In this document: positions 9,131 to 18,069 of the stretch, in pieces | Layout: each line of letters opens with the position of its first letter | How positions within the stretch are numbered: the stretch's first letter is position 1 | NCBI RefSeq assembly: GCF_007859855.1 | Contig: NZ_SJPK01000008.1 | Location: forward strand, 203,264 to 267,263 | Direction of reading: 5' to 3' | DNA: 64,000 nt | Origin: Allorhodopirellula solitaria | GTDB taxonomy: Bacteria; Planctomycetota; Planctomycetia; Pirellulales; Pirellulaceae | Notes under the pieces: generated by a model | The model's database searches: none | Seen by the model: only the letters and a program-made list of their open reading frames with translations | Told to the model about the DNA's origin: nothing | Made by a program: the position numbers and the translations under genes

Positions 9131-9330
9131 GGTACCGGACACCCTTTCTTCGCCCGAAATTTTGAACCGCGAAGGAACGCGGCCCTCAGTGCTGCGCGGA
9201 AGTCGACCGTCGCTTGCCAAAAGCTGTCAAAAACAGCGTAGACAATGCCATTCGTACCGGACACCCTTTCTTCGCCCGGCCAACGACTGGTCAATCACCT
9301 AATCGGTACCGGACACCCTTTCTTCGCCCG
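9131..9330. repeat. Three short direct repeats containing GGTACCGGACACC-like cores
   Basis: TACCGGACACCCTTTCTTCG occurs near 9131, 9252 and 9306, always followed by CCCG. Two of the copies (9102 onward and 9277 onward) are preceded by the same block CCAACGACTGGTCAATCACC. The array lies directly to the right of the inverted-repeat element. It may be a remnant of transposon-associated repeats; no transposase is nearby. Confidence 0.75.
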
Positions 9331-9492
9331 AGAAAGCCAAGAAGCGACTCGACGTGATCAATAAAAAAGCTGCAGACACTCCGCCCCCGTTTGGCTGGGT
9401 CGAAAGAGCAAGCCGATGATCCATCGGAACTGGCAGAGCTCGAGAACGAGATCAGCAAGCTCGAGGCCGAAGCGGCTGAGCTGCGAAAGTAG
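9330..9492 (+). pseudogene. Frameshifted 3' remnant of a coiled-coil protein gene
   Basis: One frame reads EKAKKRLDVINKKAADTPPP up to a TGA at 9417. The next frame continues from about 9415 as DDPSELAELENEISKLEAEA and ends at the TAG at 9490. The two pieces together have a protein-like, charged heptad composition and would join with one frameshift. No start or domain can be assigned. The 5' end seems to have been replaced by the repeats just upstream. Confidence 0.45.
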
Positions 9493-9773
9493 TTCGGAGA
9501 TCACCCGGGATTCAGCCTGAACGCAGGGGGCGGGTGAAGTCTTGCAAACAACCATTTCAGAAACGGCATGCCCCCGTCGTACGCCGAGTGCTGCGAGAAC
9601 GCGTCAATCGTGACGCAATCGTGACTGAGCCCTCCCCGAGAAACTCGCTGAAGGCTCGTCTCTCGACCCTCCCAAGCTTCGCTCGGGAGGGTGAACCAGG
9701 ATAGCGACCAGCGTTTTCTCAACGTTTCAACTCCTCGGACGCGATCCTGCACACGCATTGCACTGCTTCCTGC
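9493..9773. other. Intergenic region with a CCCTCCC hairpin
   Basis: A strong stem-loop ACCCTCCC-11 nt-GGGAGGGT lies at 9666-9692, loop AAGCTTCGCTC. It may end transcription from either side. Nothing else recognisable is present. Confidence 0.55.
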
Positions 9774-10127
9774 TCAGGCCGCATAGCTGAGCCAGGCCGC
9801 GAGGATGGCGATGTGGATGGTGGCGGCGATCCAGAACCGAATTCGGAATGATCGCTTCTGGGTTTTGTGTCGAAAGCGTTGCGAGGCCCACCAGGCGCCG
9901 GGCCAACCACCGACCAGAGAGACGAGCAAGAGCGTCCGCTCGGAAATGCGCTGAGACCGCCTTGCAGGCGATTGCGCGCGACGCGAAGACGCTGAAGGCT
10001 CCGCCTGCGATTTTCCGTTTTTTGTCGCCATCCGCTTGTCCCACCAGAACAAAACAATGGCAAGAGCACTGGCGAGAATCATTTCGATGACGATGATAGG
10101 TAGATAGCGCATGGGCACCGAGTCCAT
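9774..10127 (-). CDS. DUF1294 family membrane protein
   Basis: 117 aa. Hydrophobic helix (IIVIEMILASALAIVLFWWDK), then a polar basic linker, then the DUF1294 signature RISERTLLLVSLVGGWPGAWWASQRFRHKTQKRSFRIRFW split over two further helices. In other bacteria this domain is often fused to a cold-shock domain; here only the membrane part is present. A second ATG five codons in (MRYLPI) is an alternative start. It is divergent from the helicase gene, with 32 bp between the starts. Function unknown. Confidence 0.8.
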   Translation of the reverse strand: MDSVPMRYLPIIVIEMILASALAIVLFWWDKRMATKNGKSQAEPSASSRRAQSPARRSQRISERTLLLVSLVGGWPGAWWASQRFRHKTQKRSFRIRFWIAATIHIAILAAWLSYAA

Positions 10128-10159
10128 TTTTTATTTCAGTTTTCGTTCGGACTCATCGC

Positions 10160-12391
10160 ATGTCGGCACGTTCTCGTAAAGGTCGATCCGCCCGGCCAGA
10201 TACCTCTCATCAGAAAAATCAACGCCAGAATCGCAGCTCGAGCGGTCATGAAGTGCGTTTAGCACAGGCCGCGGACTCCTTTGGCGATGGGATTGGGGGG
10301 CGAAGCTCGGCTGGTGGGAAGTCGGCAAAAAAGAAAAAATCGGCCAAGCATGCCAAGCTCGCCGATGCCTCCGATGCGGCACCACGCGAGGTGCCCTACC
10401 CGCAGGGTTTGCCGACGGATCGGCCGCTCGATGTCGACGACTACTTCGATCAGCTCGCTCTGTGGTTGGATCTCGAGGCCGATGCGGAGCGCGCGCGGCT
10501 GGCGCGACTCCGCCAGATTCGCAACGAGCGAGATGTTGAGAGCACGGGGCAAGCGATCGTGGGTCTCGATTTGGTCGATTACCACACTGGCTTGGCCGGG
10601 CGGTATCTCTTGGACCTGGCAAAACCGGCCCGCCAGCAACTGCCCATGAACCGGCTCAAGGTCGGTTCGCCAGTTGTATTGTCCAACGACGCGGACCCTT
10701 CCGATGAGGGCATTGCCGGTGTCGTTAGCCTACGCAAGAACCATCAGATTCAGATCGCCACGGAAGTCTTTCCTGATCCCGAGGCGCCCCAGGCCAAATC
10801 GAGCAAGCGTGCTCAAGGGGCGATCGGAGAGATTCGCTACCGATTGGATCTGTCACCCGATGAGACGACGCGCAAGCGTCAACTCGTTGCGATGGCAAGA
10901 GCTCGCACCGAGCGTGGCCGCGGTGGCCGGCTGCGGGATGTCTTGTTGGGAAGCGACTCTCCCCGCTTTGACGGAAAGAAGCTCAGTGCCGGGCCACTGA
11001 GCGCGGACACGATTGCCGAAGAACGAGCCGATCTTCGCTTTCGCACCGAGCTCAATCCGCCGCAGCAAGATGCGGTCGCATTCGCATTGCTCGCCGATGA
11101 CGTTGCGATCATTCACGGGCCACCGGGGACGGGAAAAACCACGACACTGGCCGAGGTGATCGCTCAAGCGGTCGATCGCGGTGAGCGGGTGCTGGCGTGT
11201 GCGGCGAGCAATACGGCCGTCGACAATCTACTCGAACGCGTGCAGCGGCTGGTTCCCTATGTCGTCCGGGTGGGCCACCCGGCCCGTGTGTTCGAGCATT
11301 TGCGGGACTACACGCTCGACGGACAGGTCGAGAAGGATCCGTCGAGCCACGTGGTGAAGGATCTCCGCCGTGAACTCGAGCAATGCTTGCGAATGGCCCA
11401 GCGCGCCCCGGGAGGCCGCCAGCGCGGTGAGTGGTTCGCCCAGGCCGGGCGACTGCGCGGGCAGATCCGATCCTTGGAAAAATCCATCGTGCGCGGCGTC
11501 CTCGATCGTGCCGATGTGATCTGCACGACCATGACCCTCGACGAGGAATTACTCGGTGACGAGCGGTTCGATTTGATCGTCATCGATGAAGCGTGTCAGA
11601 GCACCGAAGGTGGCATGTGGCAGGCCATCCTGCGAGCCGATCGACTGATCATCGCAGGTGACCACTGTCAATTGCCACCCACCGTCCTGAGCGACGAGGC
11701 GGCAAGGATTGGGATGCGTGATTCTCTCATGCAGCGGCTCGTTCAACGCTTTGGAGAACCCGTCTACCGGCGTTTGACCGTGCAATACCGGATGCATGAA
11801 GCGATCATGAGATTCAGTAGTGATCATTTCTATGAGGGGTCGCTGATTGCTGACGCCTCGGTTCGGTCTCACCTGTTGTCCGATATCGAGGGCGTCGACC
11901 AGACGTCTCTGACCGAATCGCCGTTGCTTTGGATTGATACGGCGGGCGCGGGCTATGAGGAAGAGCTCGAACCCGATGGCCAGAGCAAACTGAATCCGGC
12001 GGAAGCAAATCTGGTTGTGGATCTCGTCCATCAACTCGTTGACGCGGGCATCGAAGGTGAGGAGATCGCGATCATTGCCCCCTACGCGGCCCAGGTGCGA
12101 TTGCTTCGCTCACGACTCGATCTCGAGGGATTGCAGGTCGATACGGTCGACGGTTTTCAGGGCCGCGAGAAAGAAGTCGTGTTGTTGACAATGGTCCGCA
12201 GCAATCCGGAAGCCATCATTGGATTCTTGTCCGATCGGCGGCGTAGCAACGTGGCCATGACGCGAGCCAAGCGCAAGCTGATTATTGTCGGCGATAGCGC
12301 GACATTATGTGTTCATGAATTCTACGCCGATGTGCTGAAGTACTTTGAAGACAACAATGCTTACCAAAGCGTGTTTGAGCACGAATGCTAA
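10160..12391 (+). CDS. Superfamily 1 Upf1/IGHMBP2-like helicase
   Basis: 743 aa. The first 75 residues are a basic, low-complexity leader. After an OB-like region, Walker A GPPGTGKTTT lies near 319-328, the DEAC box (VIDEACQSTEGG) near 474, then QYRMHEAIMRF, VDTVDGFQGREKEVV and SNVAMTRAKRKLIIVGD (motifs III to VI). This order and the GFQGRE motif are typical of Upf1/SMUBP-2-type 5'-to-3' DNA/RNA helicases. The cellular role in bacteria is not established. The gene's last four bases overlap the 3' end of the convergent gene. Confidence 0.9.
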   Translation: MSARSRKGRSARPDTSHQKNQRQNRSSSGHEVRLAQAADSFGDGIGGRSSAGGKSAKKKKSAKHAKLADASDAAPREVPYPQGLPTDRPLDVDDYFDQLALWLDLEADAERARLARLRQIRNERDVESTGQAIVGLDLVDYHTGLAGRYLLDLAKPARQQLPMNRLKVGSPVVLSNDADPSDEGIAGVVSLRKNHQIQIATEVFPDPEAPQAKSSKRAQGAIGEIRYRLDLSPDETTRKRQLVAMARARTERGRGGRLRDVLLGSDSPRFDGKKLSAGPLSADTIAEERADLRFRTELNPPQQDAVAFALLADDVAIIHGPPGTGKTTTLAEVIAQAVDRGERVLACAASNTAVDNLLERVQRLVPYVVRVGHPARVFEHLRDYTLDGQVEKDPSSHVVKDLRRELEQCLRMAQRAPGGRQRGEWFAQAGRLRGQIRSLEKSIVRGVLDRADVICTTMTLDEELLGDERFDLIVIDEACQSTEGGMWQAILRADRLIIAGDHCQLPPTVLSDEAARIGMRDSLMQRLVQRFGEPVYRRLTVQYRMHEAIMRFSSDHFYEGSLIADASVRSHLLSDIEGVDQTSLTESPLLWIDTAGAGYEEELEPDGQSKLNPAEANLVVDLVHQLVDAGIEGEEIAIIAPYAAQVRLLRSRLDLEGLQVDTVDGFQGREKEVVLLTMVRSNPEAIIGFLSDRRRSNVAMTRAKRKLIIVGDSATLCVHEFYADVLKYFEDNNAYQSVFEHEC

Positions 12392-12906
12392 AAGCCTTCG
12401 ACGACACGGCGCCCAACGGCGGAGAAGATTGGCGACGGATCGTGCCACTCCGGACGCAGAATGTAGCATTGGTCAATCGCGTCAGGGTCTGAGAATAGAA
12501 ACGCGATTGCGTGATCGATGGTACCGCAGTTGGCAGCGGCGTCCCAACCGTCGATTGCCAGCACTTCGTTCTCGTTGAGGTGCGCCGGCAAGGAGTCTGC
12601 GGTGTGCGGTGGGAGCACTACCGCCAGACGGCCACCCGATTCCTGTCGACGCGCCAACTTGTCCCATTGCGGTGTCCAGTGATCCGGGGCTTCGATGATC
12701 ACGCCCAGACCGCTGGCGAAGCGATGATCGAGCGCACTGAAAATCTCGCCTAGATTGGCAACCGAGTGGAACGATGTCACGGAGATCGACGGAGTGCTCC
12801 TGTCGACCGGCCGAGGAGCTCCCATCATGGCGAAGCTGTTTGCCAGCGTCGGTGCGAGAGCACGGGGCAAGGGGAAAGGTGAGGTGGTGATCGTTTGCAT
12901 GGACAT
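12388..12906 (-). CDS. Conserved-looking hypothetical protein
   Basis: 172 aa, ATG at 12906. No recognised domain. The sequence is globular with alternating hydrophobic strands (GLGVIIEAPDHW, GRLAVVLPPHT) that resemble an alpha/beta fold, possibly a degenerate nucleotide-binding or RecA-like domain; no P-loop is present. No signal peptide or membrane helix. Its 3' end overlaps the helicase stop by 4 bp and it is divergent from the response regulator. The opposite-strand frames are shorter and less protein-like. Confidence 0.5.
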   Translation of the reverse strand: MSMQTITTSPFPLPRALAPTLANSFAMMGAPRPVDRSTPSISVTSFHSVANLGEIFSALDHRFASGLGVIIEAPDHWTPQWDKLARRQESGGRLAVVLPPHTADSLPAHLNENEVLAIDGWDAAANCGTIDHAIAFLFSDPDAIDQCYILRPEWHDPSPIFSAVGRRVVEGF

Positions 12907-13050
12907 GGTTATAATCTGCTGCAGAATAGGAATGGTTGTGCGTCAATCGGCGAGACGGTTTCCAACGACAACCATATTCTGGCACGGCACCTGAAACGCA
13001 TCATGAACGTGGTCTAAAGATTTCTTCATGTTCGATAGAAAGGCTTAACG

Positions 13051-13740
13051 ATGAGCGTCCGCATTCTCGTAATCGAAGACGATCCTGGCATCGCGGATTT
13101 CCTCGTCCGCGGGCTCGTCGAAGAGGGATATGTGGTCGAGCATGCTGCCGATGGGCGGCATGGATGGCTGCGACTGCAGTCCGAAACGTGGGACCTGGTG
13201 CTGTTGGATTGGTGGCTGCCGGGCGAGGATGGCATTCACATTCTGCAGCGATACCGACAGAAGAATCGCACCACGCCGGTGCTTTTTTTAACCGCTCGCG
13301 ATGGAGTGACCGAACGCGTCACGGGGCTGGATGCGGGGGCGGACGATTACCTGACCAAACCCTTTGCTTTCGAGGAACTGCTGGCGCGAGTACGTGTCCT
13401 GCTGCGGCGTCCCAACCAATCGGACTCGGTCTATTTGGACTATCGAGACATTCGCATTGATCTGGCTCAACAGCGTGCCAGCCGCAGTGGTGAAGCACTC
13501 GATTTGACCGCGAAAGAGTTTTCGTTGCTGACCATGTTCCTTCGGAACCCTCAGCGAGTGCTTTCGCGGACCCGGATTTATGAGACGGTTTGGGACGAGA
13601 ACTTTGACGGGTTGTCCAATACGCTGGAAGTGCACATCAAAGACTTGCGGCGCAAACTCGAGAAGTTTGGTCCTCGCGTCATCCAAACCCGACGCGGCCA
13701 AGGTTACATTCTCGAAGCACCTCTCTCGGCAGACGCATGA
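13051..13740 (+). CDS. OmpR-family response regulator
   Basis: 229 aa. Receiver domain 1-115 with acidic pocket E9/D10/D11, phospho-acceptor D53 (LVLLDWWLPGEDG), and conserved Thr/Ala and Lys in LFLTARDG and LTKPF. The winged-helix DNA-binding domain covers about 130-225 (LDLTAKEFSLLTMFLRNPQRVLSR, NTLEVHIKDLRRKLEK). The domain arrangement resembles CusR/QseB regulators. The stop overlaps the kinase ATG by four bases (ATGA). Target genes cannot be deduced. Confidence 0.95.
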   Translation: MSVRILVIEDDPGIADFLVRGLVEEGYVVEHAADGRHGWLRLQSETWDLVLLDWWLPGEDGIHILQRYRQKNRTTPVLFLTARDGVTERVTGLDAGADDYLTKPFAFEELLARVRVLLRRPNQSDSVYLDYRDIRIDLAQQRASRSGEALDLTAKEFSLLTMFLRNPQRVLSRTRIYETVWDENFDGLSNTLEVHIKDLRRKLEKFGPRVIQTRRGQGYILEAPLSADA

Positions 13741-15179
13741 CACTGACCACCCGCGTTTCCGCCTTTTTTCTCGTCATGCTCGCTGCTGCCTTGGCAGTCT
13801 ACTCGCTCGCGTTCTATTCGGTCACAAGTCGGCAGATTCATTTCCAGTTTGAACGTGAGATGAGCGGTGTTCTCAACGCCTTGGTGGCAGCCGCTGAGGT
13901 GGAGGATACCGAGGTCAAGTGGCAACCCTTGGAACACTCGATCGCGTTTGGATCCCTCGATGAGTTTGGCGAGGTCGAGTGGATTGTCATCGGTGACCAA
14001 CAGATCATGGTGGAGTCCGCCCGGAGCGTGGATCCAGCTTTTCAGAAGGAGGCGAGAGAATTGGTTGCCTCCAGCGTCGACCGCGGGGCACTGCATATCG
14101 AAGCGTCGCGATCAGAACCTCGGCTAATGATGTATCGACGCTTGCAAGCCCCACACCCGCAAGCGATCGCTCGCGAGCTGGATGAGTTTGACGAAGTCAT
14201 GGTATTTGTCAGCCGGTCGACGGTCAAACGTGATGCGCTGCTCTGGCGGTTAACCACTCTGGTAATCCTTTTACCATTAGCGGCTTGGTTGATCGCAGCG
14301 ATCCTGGGCCGTTGGGCTGTCCGGCAATCACTTCGCCCCGTTTCGAAGATGTCCGAGCAGGCCCAAATGATTGCGGGGACCGATTTTCAGACACGTCTGC
14401 AGGTAGACGATACCGGTGACGAACTCGCCGAGTTGGGGCTGGCTTTCAATCGATTACTCGATCGCCAACAGGTTGCCTTTGAGCAGCAGCGTCGCTTTGC
14501 AGGAGACGCGGCGCACGAACTCAGGTCCCCCATCACGGTGCTGATGGGAGAGATTGATGTTACTCTCCGCCGCCCACGCTCCGAAACGGAGTACCAGGGT
14601 GCACTGGAGGTGTTGCGAAAGCAAACCAAGACGCTGCAGGAGATTGTGGAATCGCTGTTGTTCTTGGCCCGGAGCGAGGGCGATGCAACGCTGCCCGAAT
14701 TGCAGCCCATCGACCTACATTCCTGGCTGGACAACCATTTCCGATCCTGGGCGAACCGACCTCGCGGTACCGACCTGCAACTGCAGAACCATCTCGAGGC
14801 CTCCACCACTGTGTTGGGCACGAACTCTCTTTTAGCTCAGATTGTTGAGAACCTCGTTTCCAATGCACTGAAGTACAGCGAACCGGGGACGCCCGTGGTG
14901 GTGAGTGCGGAGTGTGTGGAGGAAGAGGTATTGATCGAGGTTGCCGATTCTGGCTACGGGATCAGCGATGCGGATCAGGAGCATCTCTTCGATGCTTTCT
15001 TTCGCTCCAGCGATGCGAGAAACCGGGGGATTGCTGGCAACGGCCTCGGGCTGGCCATTGCCAGCCGGATTGCAAATGCATTGGGCGGCAGGCTGCAGTG
15101 CACGAGCAGGCTCGGCCAAGGCAGCCGATTCGGATTGTATTTGCCCGTGAATGCTCGTCCGGAGCCAGCGGACCATTGA
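13737..15179 (+). CDS. Sensor histidine kinase, partner of the OmpR-type regulator
   Basis: 480 aa. TM1 at about 8-30, a periplasmic sensor region of roughly 135 residues, TM2 at about 170-190, HAMP about 195-245, HisKA with H260 (GDAAHELRSPITVLMGEID), then HATPase with an N-box (IVENLVSNALKY), G1 (VADSGYGIS) and G2 (GNGLGLAIASRIANALGG). The arrangement resembles heavy-metal sensor kinases such as CusS, but the ligand is unknown. It is translationally coupled to the regulator by the ATGA overlap and convergent with the U32 gene 26 bp downstream. Confidence 0.94.
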   Translation: MTLTTRVSAFFLVMLAAALAVYSLAFYSVTSRQIHFQFEREMSGVLNALVAAAEVEDTEVKWQPLEHSIAFGSLDEFGEVEWIVIGDQQIMVESARSVDPAFQKEARELVASSVDRGALHIEASRSEPRLMMYRRLQAPHPQAIARELDEFDEVMVFVSRSTVKRDALLWRLTTLVILLPLAAWLIAAILGRWAVRQSLRPVSKMSEQAQMIAGTDFQTRLQVDDTGDELAELGLAFNRLLDRQQVAFEQQRRFAGDAAHELRSPITVLMGEIDVTLRRPRSETEYQGALEVLRKQTKTLQEIVESLLFLARSEGDATLPELQPIDLHSWLDNHFRSWANRPRGTDLQLQNHLEASTTVLGTNSLLAQIVENLVSNALKYSEPGTPVVVSAECVEEEVLIEVADSGYGISDADQEHLFDAFFRSSDARNRGIAGNGLGLAIASRIANALGGRLQCTSRLGQGSRFGLYLPVNARPEPADH

Positions 15180-15205
15180 GGGTGAGGGGGAATGCGCGTG
15201 TGGGG

Positions 15206-17866
15206 CTATAGGATTGCTAGCGGATTGCGTTTCGCTTCCAGGGTTCCCCGAGTGACACCGACACGATTATCGGCCGCCAAGGATTGCCACACCTCGGTGC
15301 CGCTGATCTGGCCCGATAGCAATCGGCGGTACAGAGAGAGAATTTTCTCAGCCTCCGCGGCTGATTCATCGAGCAGCTCGACGCGGAACCAGCCGACCCC
15401 TCGGTCAACGAGCGAACTGACGACATCGGCCGCGCTTTGTGGTGTAGCGTTGTAGAGCGTGTTGCGACAGGCAATATCGGCTTGCAGAACATGCATCTTG
15501 CCCACGCGATCGCGCAGCTGCACGACGTGACGATCACAGGGCCGACCGCAGTTCGTTTTGTTTGTGCCGGGCGACAAGACACTGCAAAACACACAGTGCT
15601 CCATATGGAACATTGGCATGTGTTGATGCATCACCATTTCAATCCACTGGCCCGGCGTCGTGGAAATCAATCCGTCGAGCTGGTCCGCATTGAGGTCGTA
15701 AGAAGCGGTCACACGCTCGACGCCCCGGCCGATCAGCCATTCCGCTGAGCGGTGGTTGGCGATGTTGAGCGAAAAGTCTGCCACCGTGGGTACCCCTGCA
15801 GCGACTGCGGCATCGACCGCAGCGAGGTTTCGCGCCAACACCCCATCGGGCTGGTACTTCAATACCTGGCGTATCAATCCCATCTCGCTTGGCTTCTGCA
15901 TGCGAATGGTGGCGATCCAGGTCGGGACTCCCGCGGCGCGACCGATCCGGACAGCGTCGCGGTGTGTTCGCACATCGTGAAAATCAGCGATCACCGTTTC
16001 GACACCCATCTCGGCTGCGGCGGCGAGTTGATCGACGGTCCGGCACAGCACCGAGAGCTTCGGCGCGGGAGCGTTTTCTGGTCCGGCGGGATCACGTAGG
16101 CCGTCGGTGAAGGCCATCCCAGCGGCAGCATCGACGCTGCGAGCTGGCACCTGCTCCAACTCGGAGGTGAGGCCATCGATGATCTCCCGGCGGGCTGCGT
16201 TGATCATCGCCAGCGGCACCATGGGGGCGTCCTCGATGGCCGCGTCGATTCGACCGAGATGAAACGGCGTGCCACCGAGACGGCCGAGCTTGTCGGCGAG
16301 GACTTCCGAGGTGATGGCGTGTTTGCGGGCAGATTCGAGAGGCGTCTGGGAAGTGAACTGGCACGACATCGCGGGCGGCCGGGTCTGATCGTCAATGACC
16401 CCGGTGACGCATAGCGGGTTGCCACAGTGGGCCTCGACTCGAAAATCGATCCCCCGCGTGCGGCGTGGTTTGCCACCGAAGGTTGCCGCCAATTTTTTAT
16501 TGAGCTTGGGATCGTCGTTCTTGAAGACATCCGCAGCGGGCTCGATACGCAGAAAATCAATCGAGTCGCGAGCAAAGCCAATCCATACATCGCTGCCCGC
16601 TTTGGCGGTTTGCATCTTCTCGCTCGAGGGTCGGCGTCGGAGTGCGGCGGGATCTTTCCGGCGGTTGGGTGAAGACGTCCGGTCGGTAGACGTCGCCGTC
16701 GATCGATGATTTTCCTGCAGCGAATAAATCCTGCCCCCTTGATGGTTGTCAGCAAAACCGCTGCCTGCGTAGGCATCGCTCGGCGACGGGGCCGGCCGTG
16801 ATGCGATCGCCAGCCCATCGCCAAGAGCAACGTCGGCGGCCAGCGTCACTCGGATCTCGTCCCCGCGAACGTCCATGACCTGGCCGAGCAAGATGCCCTG
16901 CTTGGCCGCCCGCAGGCCAGGGACCAAACGCTTGTGATCGTTGCCCTCTAACCATCCCGGGGCAAAGCCTCGAGAGAAGGAGAGCTCCATCTCCTGTCGG
17001 TCACGGTCTGTCAGCCGCACTGAACCATCAGCGACCGCTTGATCGATCGCTCGACGGTAGTGCCCGGTGATATTCGCGACGTACTCGGGCGTCTTTAGCC
17101 GACCTTCGATCTTGAGACTGTCGACGCCGGCTGAGATCATGTCAGGGATCGCTGCGTAGCCAGCCAAATCTTGCGGCGAAAGCAGGTACCGCACATCTCC
17201 CAGGTCTTGGTCTTGCCCGTCACAGACGAGTTCGTAGGGCAACCGGCACGCCTGAGCACATTGGCCGCGGTTGGCGCTTCGCCCCCCGAGCGACTCGCTC
17301 GTCAGGCATTGCCCTGAATATGCCACGCACAATGCACCGTGAATGAAAGCTTCCAGAGGCATTGCGGTCTTGGAACGGATTTTCGTGATCTCCGCGATCG
17401 ATAGCTCCCGCGCCAACACCACGCGAGCCAAGCCCAGTTCCGCAGCCACCGCGATCGTCTCGGCGGAGGTCAAGCTCATCTGTGTTGAGGCATGCACCTC
17501 CAGTTCGGGGCAGATGGCACGGACGATCCGAGCGACGCCAAAGTCTTGGACCAATACCGCGTCGACCCCGGCCTCAGCAACTGCAGCGACGACCTCCACC
17601 AGGGAGGGCATTTCGGCGGGGAAGACGAGTGTATTGAGGGTCACGTAGCCCCGCACGCCGCGCCGCCGCAGCATTTTCATCAATCCGGGCAGATCGCCCA
17701 CACCGAAATTTGCCGCCCGCGAGCGAGCATTGAAGCCTCGATCGACGCCGAAGTAGATTGCGTCCGCTCCGTTCTCGACCGCCGCATCGGCGCAGTCCCA
17801 GCTCCCTGCAGGGGACAGAAGTTCAGGCCTCTCGGGTGCCGGCTGGTAGGGGTGTGTGTGATCCAT
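15206..17866 (-). CDS. U32 family protein with two U32-like halves and two Cys clusters (RlhA-like)
   Basis: 886 aa from the ATG at 17866 (MDHTHPYQ); a longer frame to 17944 has no family support. The N-terminal half has the U32 signature ALCVAYSGQCLTSES...RGQCAQAC, a C-x6-C-x15-C-x3-C cluster as in the tRNA/rRNA hydroxylation proteins TrhP and RlhA. The middle carries a DUF3656-like insert. The C-terminal third looks like a second U32 barrel ending in HCVFCSVLSPGTNKTNCGRPC (C-x2-C-x11-C-x3-C). RlhA hydroxylates 23S rRNA C2501 with prephenate-dependent chemistry in E. coli; that role here is an inference. Confidence 0.82.
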   Translation of the reverse strand: MDHTHPYQPAPERPELLSPAGSWDCADAAVENGADAIYFGVDRGFNARSRAANFGVGDLPGLMKMLRRRGVRGYVTLNTLVFPAEMPSLVEVVAAVAEAGVDAVLVQDFGVARIVRAICPELEVHASTQMSLTSAETIAVAAELGLARVVLARELSIAEITKIRSKTAMPLEAFIHGALCVAYSGQCLTSESLGGRSANRGQCAQACRLPYELVCDGQDQDLGDVRYLLSPQDLAGYAAIPDMISAGVDSLKIEGRLKTPEYVANITGHYRRAIDQAVADGSVRLTDRDRQEMELSFSRGFAPGWLEGNDHKRLVPGLRAAKQGILLGQVMDVRGDEIRVTLAADVALGDGLAIASRPAPSPSDAYAGSGFADNHQGGRIYSLQENHRSTATSTDRTSSPNRRKDPAALRRRPSSEKMQTAKAGSDVWIGFARDSIDFLRIEPAADVFKNDDPKLNKKLAATFGGKPRRTRGIDFRVEAHCGNPLCVTGVIDDQTRPPAMSCQFTSQTPLESARKHAITSEVLADKLGRLGGTPFHLGRIDAAIEDAPMVPLAMINAARREIIDGLTSELEQVPARSVDAAAGMAFTDGLRDPAGPENAPAPKLSVLCRTVDQLAAAAEMGVETVIADFHDVRTHRDAVRIGRAAGVPTWIATIRMQKPSEMGLIRQVLKYQPDGVLARNLAAVDAAVAAGVPTVADFSLNIANHRSAEWLIGRGVERVTASYDLNADQLDGLISTTPGQWIEMVMHQHMPMFHMEHCVFCSVLSPGTNKTNCGRPCDRHVVQLRDRVGKMHVLQADIACRNTLYNATPQSAADVVSSLVDRGVGWFRVELLDESAAEAEKILSLYRRLLSGQISGTEVWQSLAADNRVGVTRGTLEAKRNPLAIL

Positions 17867-18069
17867 GGCATCAGGATACCCGCTAATCAAACCAGGCCCA
17901 GAGGCAAGCGGAGGAATCATCGATTTGATTTCTGTGGCGGCCAAGACGACGCCAGCGAACTTCGCTGCAAAAAGCTCCTCTTTCCCTCCGGCGGGCGGGT
18001 TTGTTAATCAGCAGTTTGCTCGGCTGGAATACGAGCTGACCGATCCCATTATCGACCGCGAAGGATATC

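Noticed and set aside
12910..12915. TATAAT box before the OmpR-type regulator
   Set aside because: No -35 element at a suitable distance, and it lies close to the start of the divergent gene.
12980..12995. Sigma-54-like sequence TGGCACGGCACCTGAA
   Set aside because: The -24 part is perfect but the essential -12 GC is GA.
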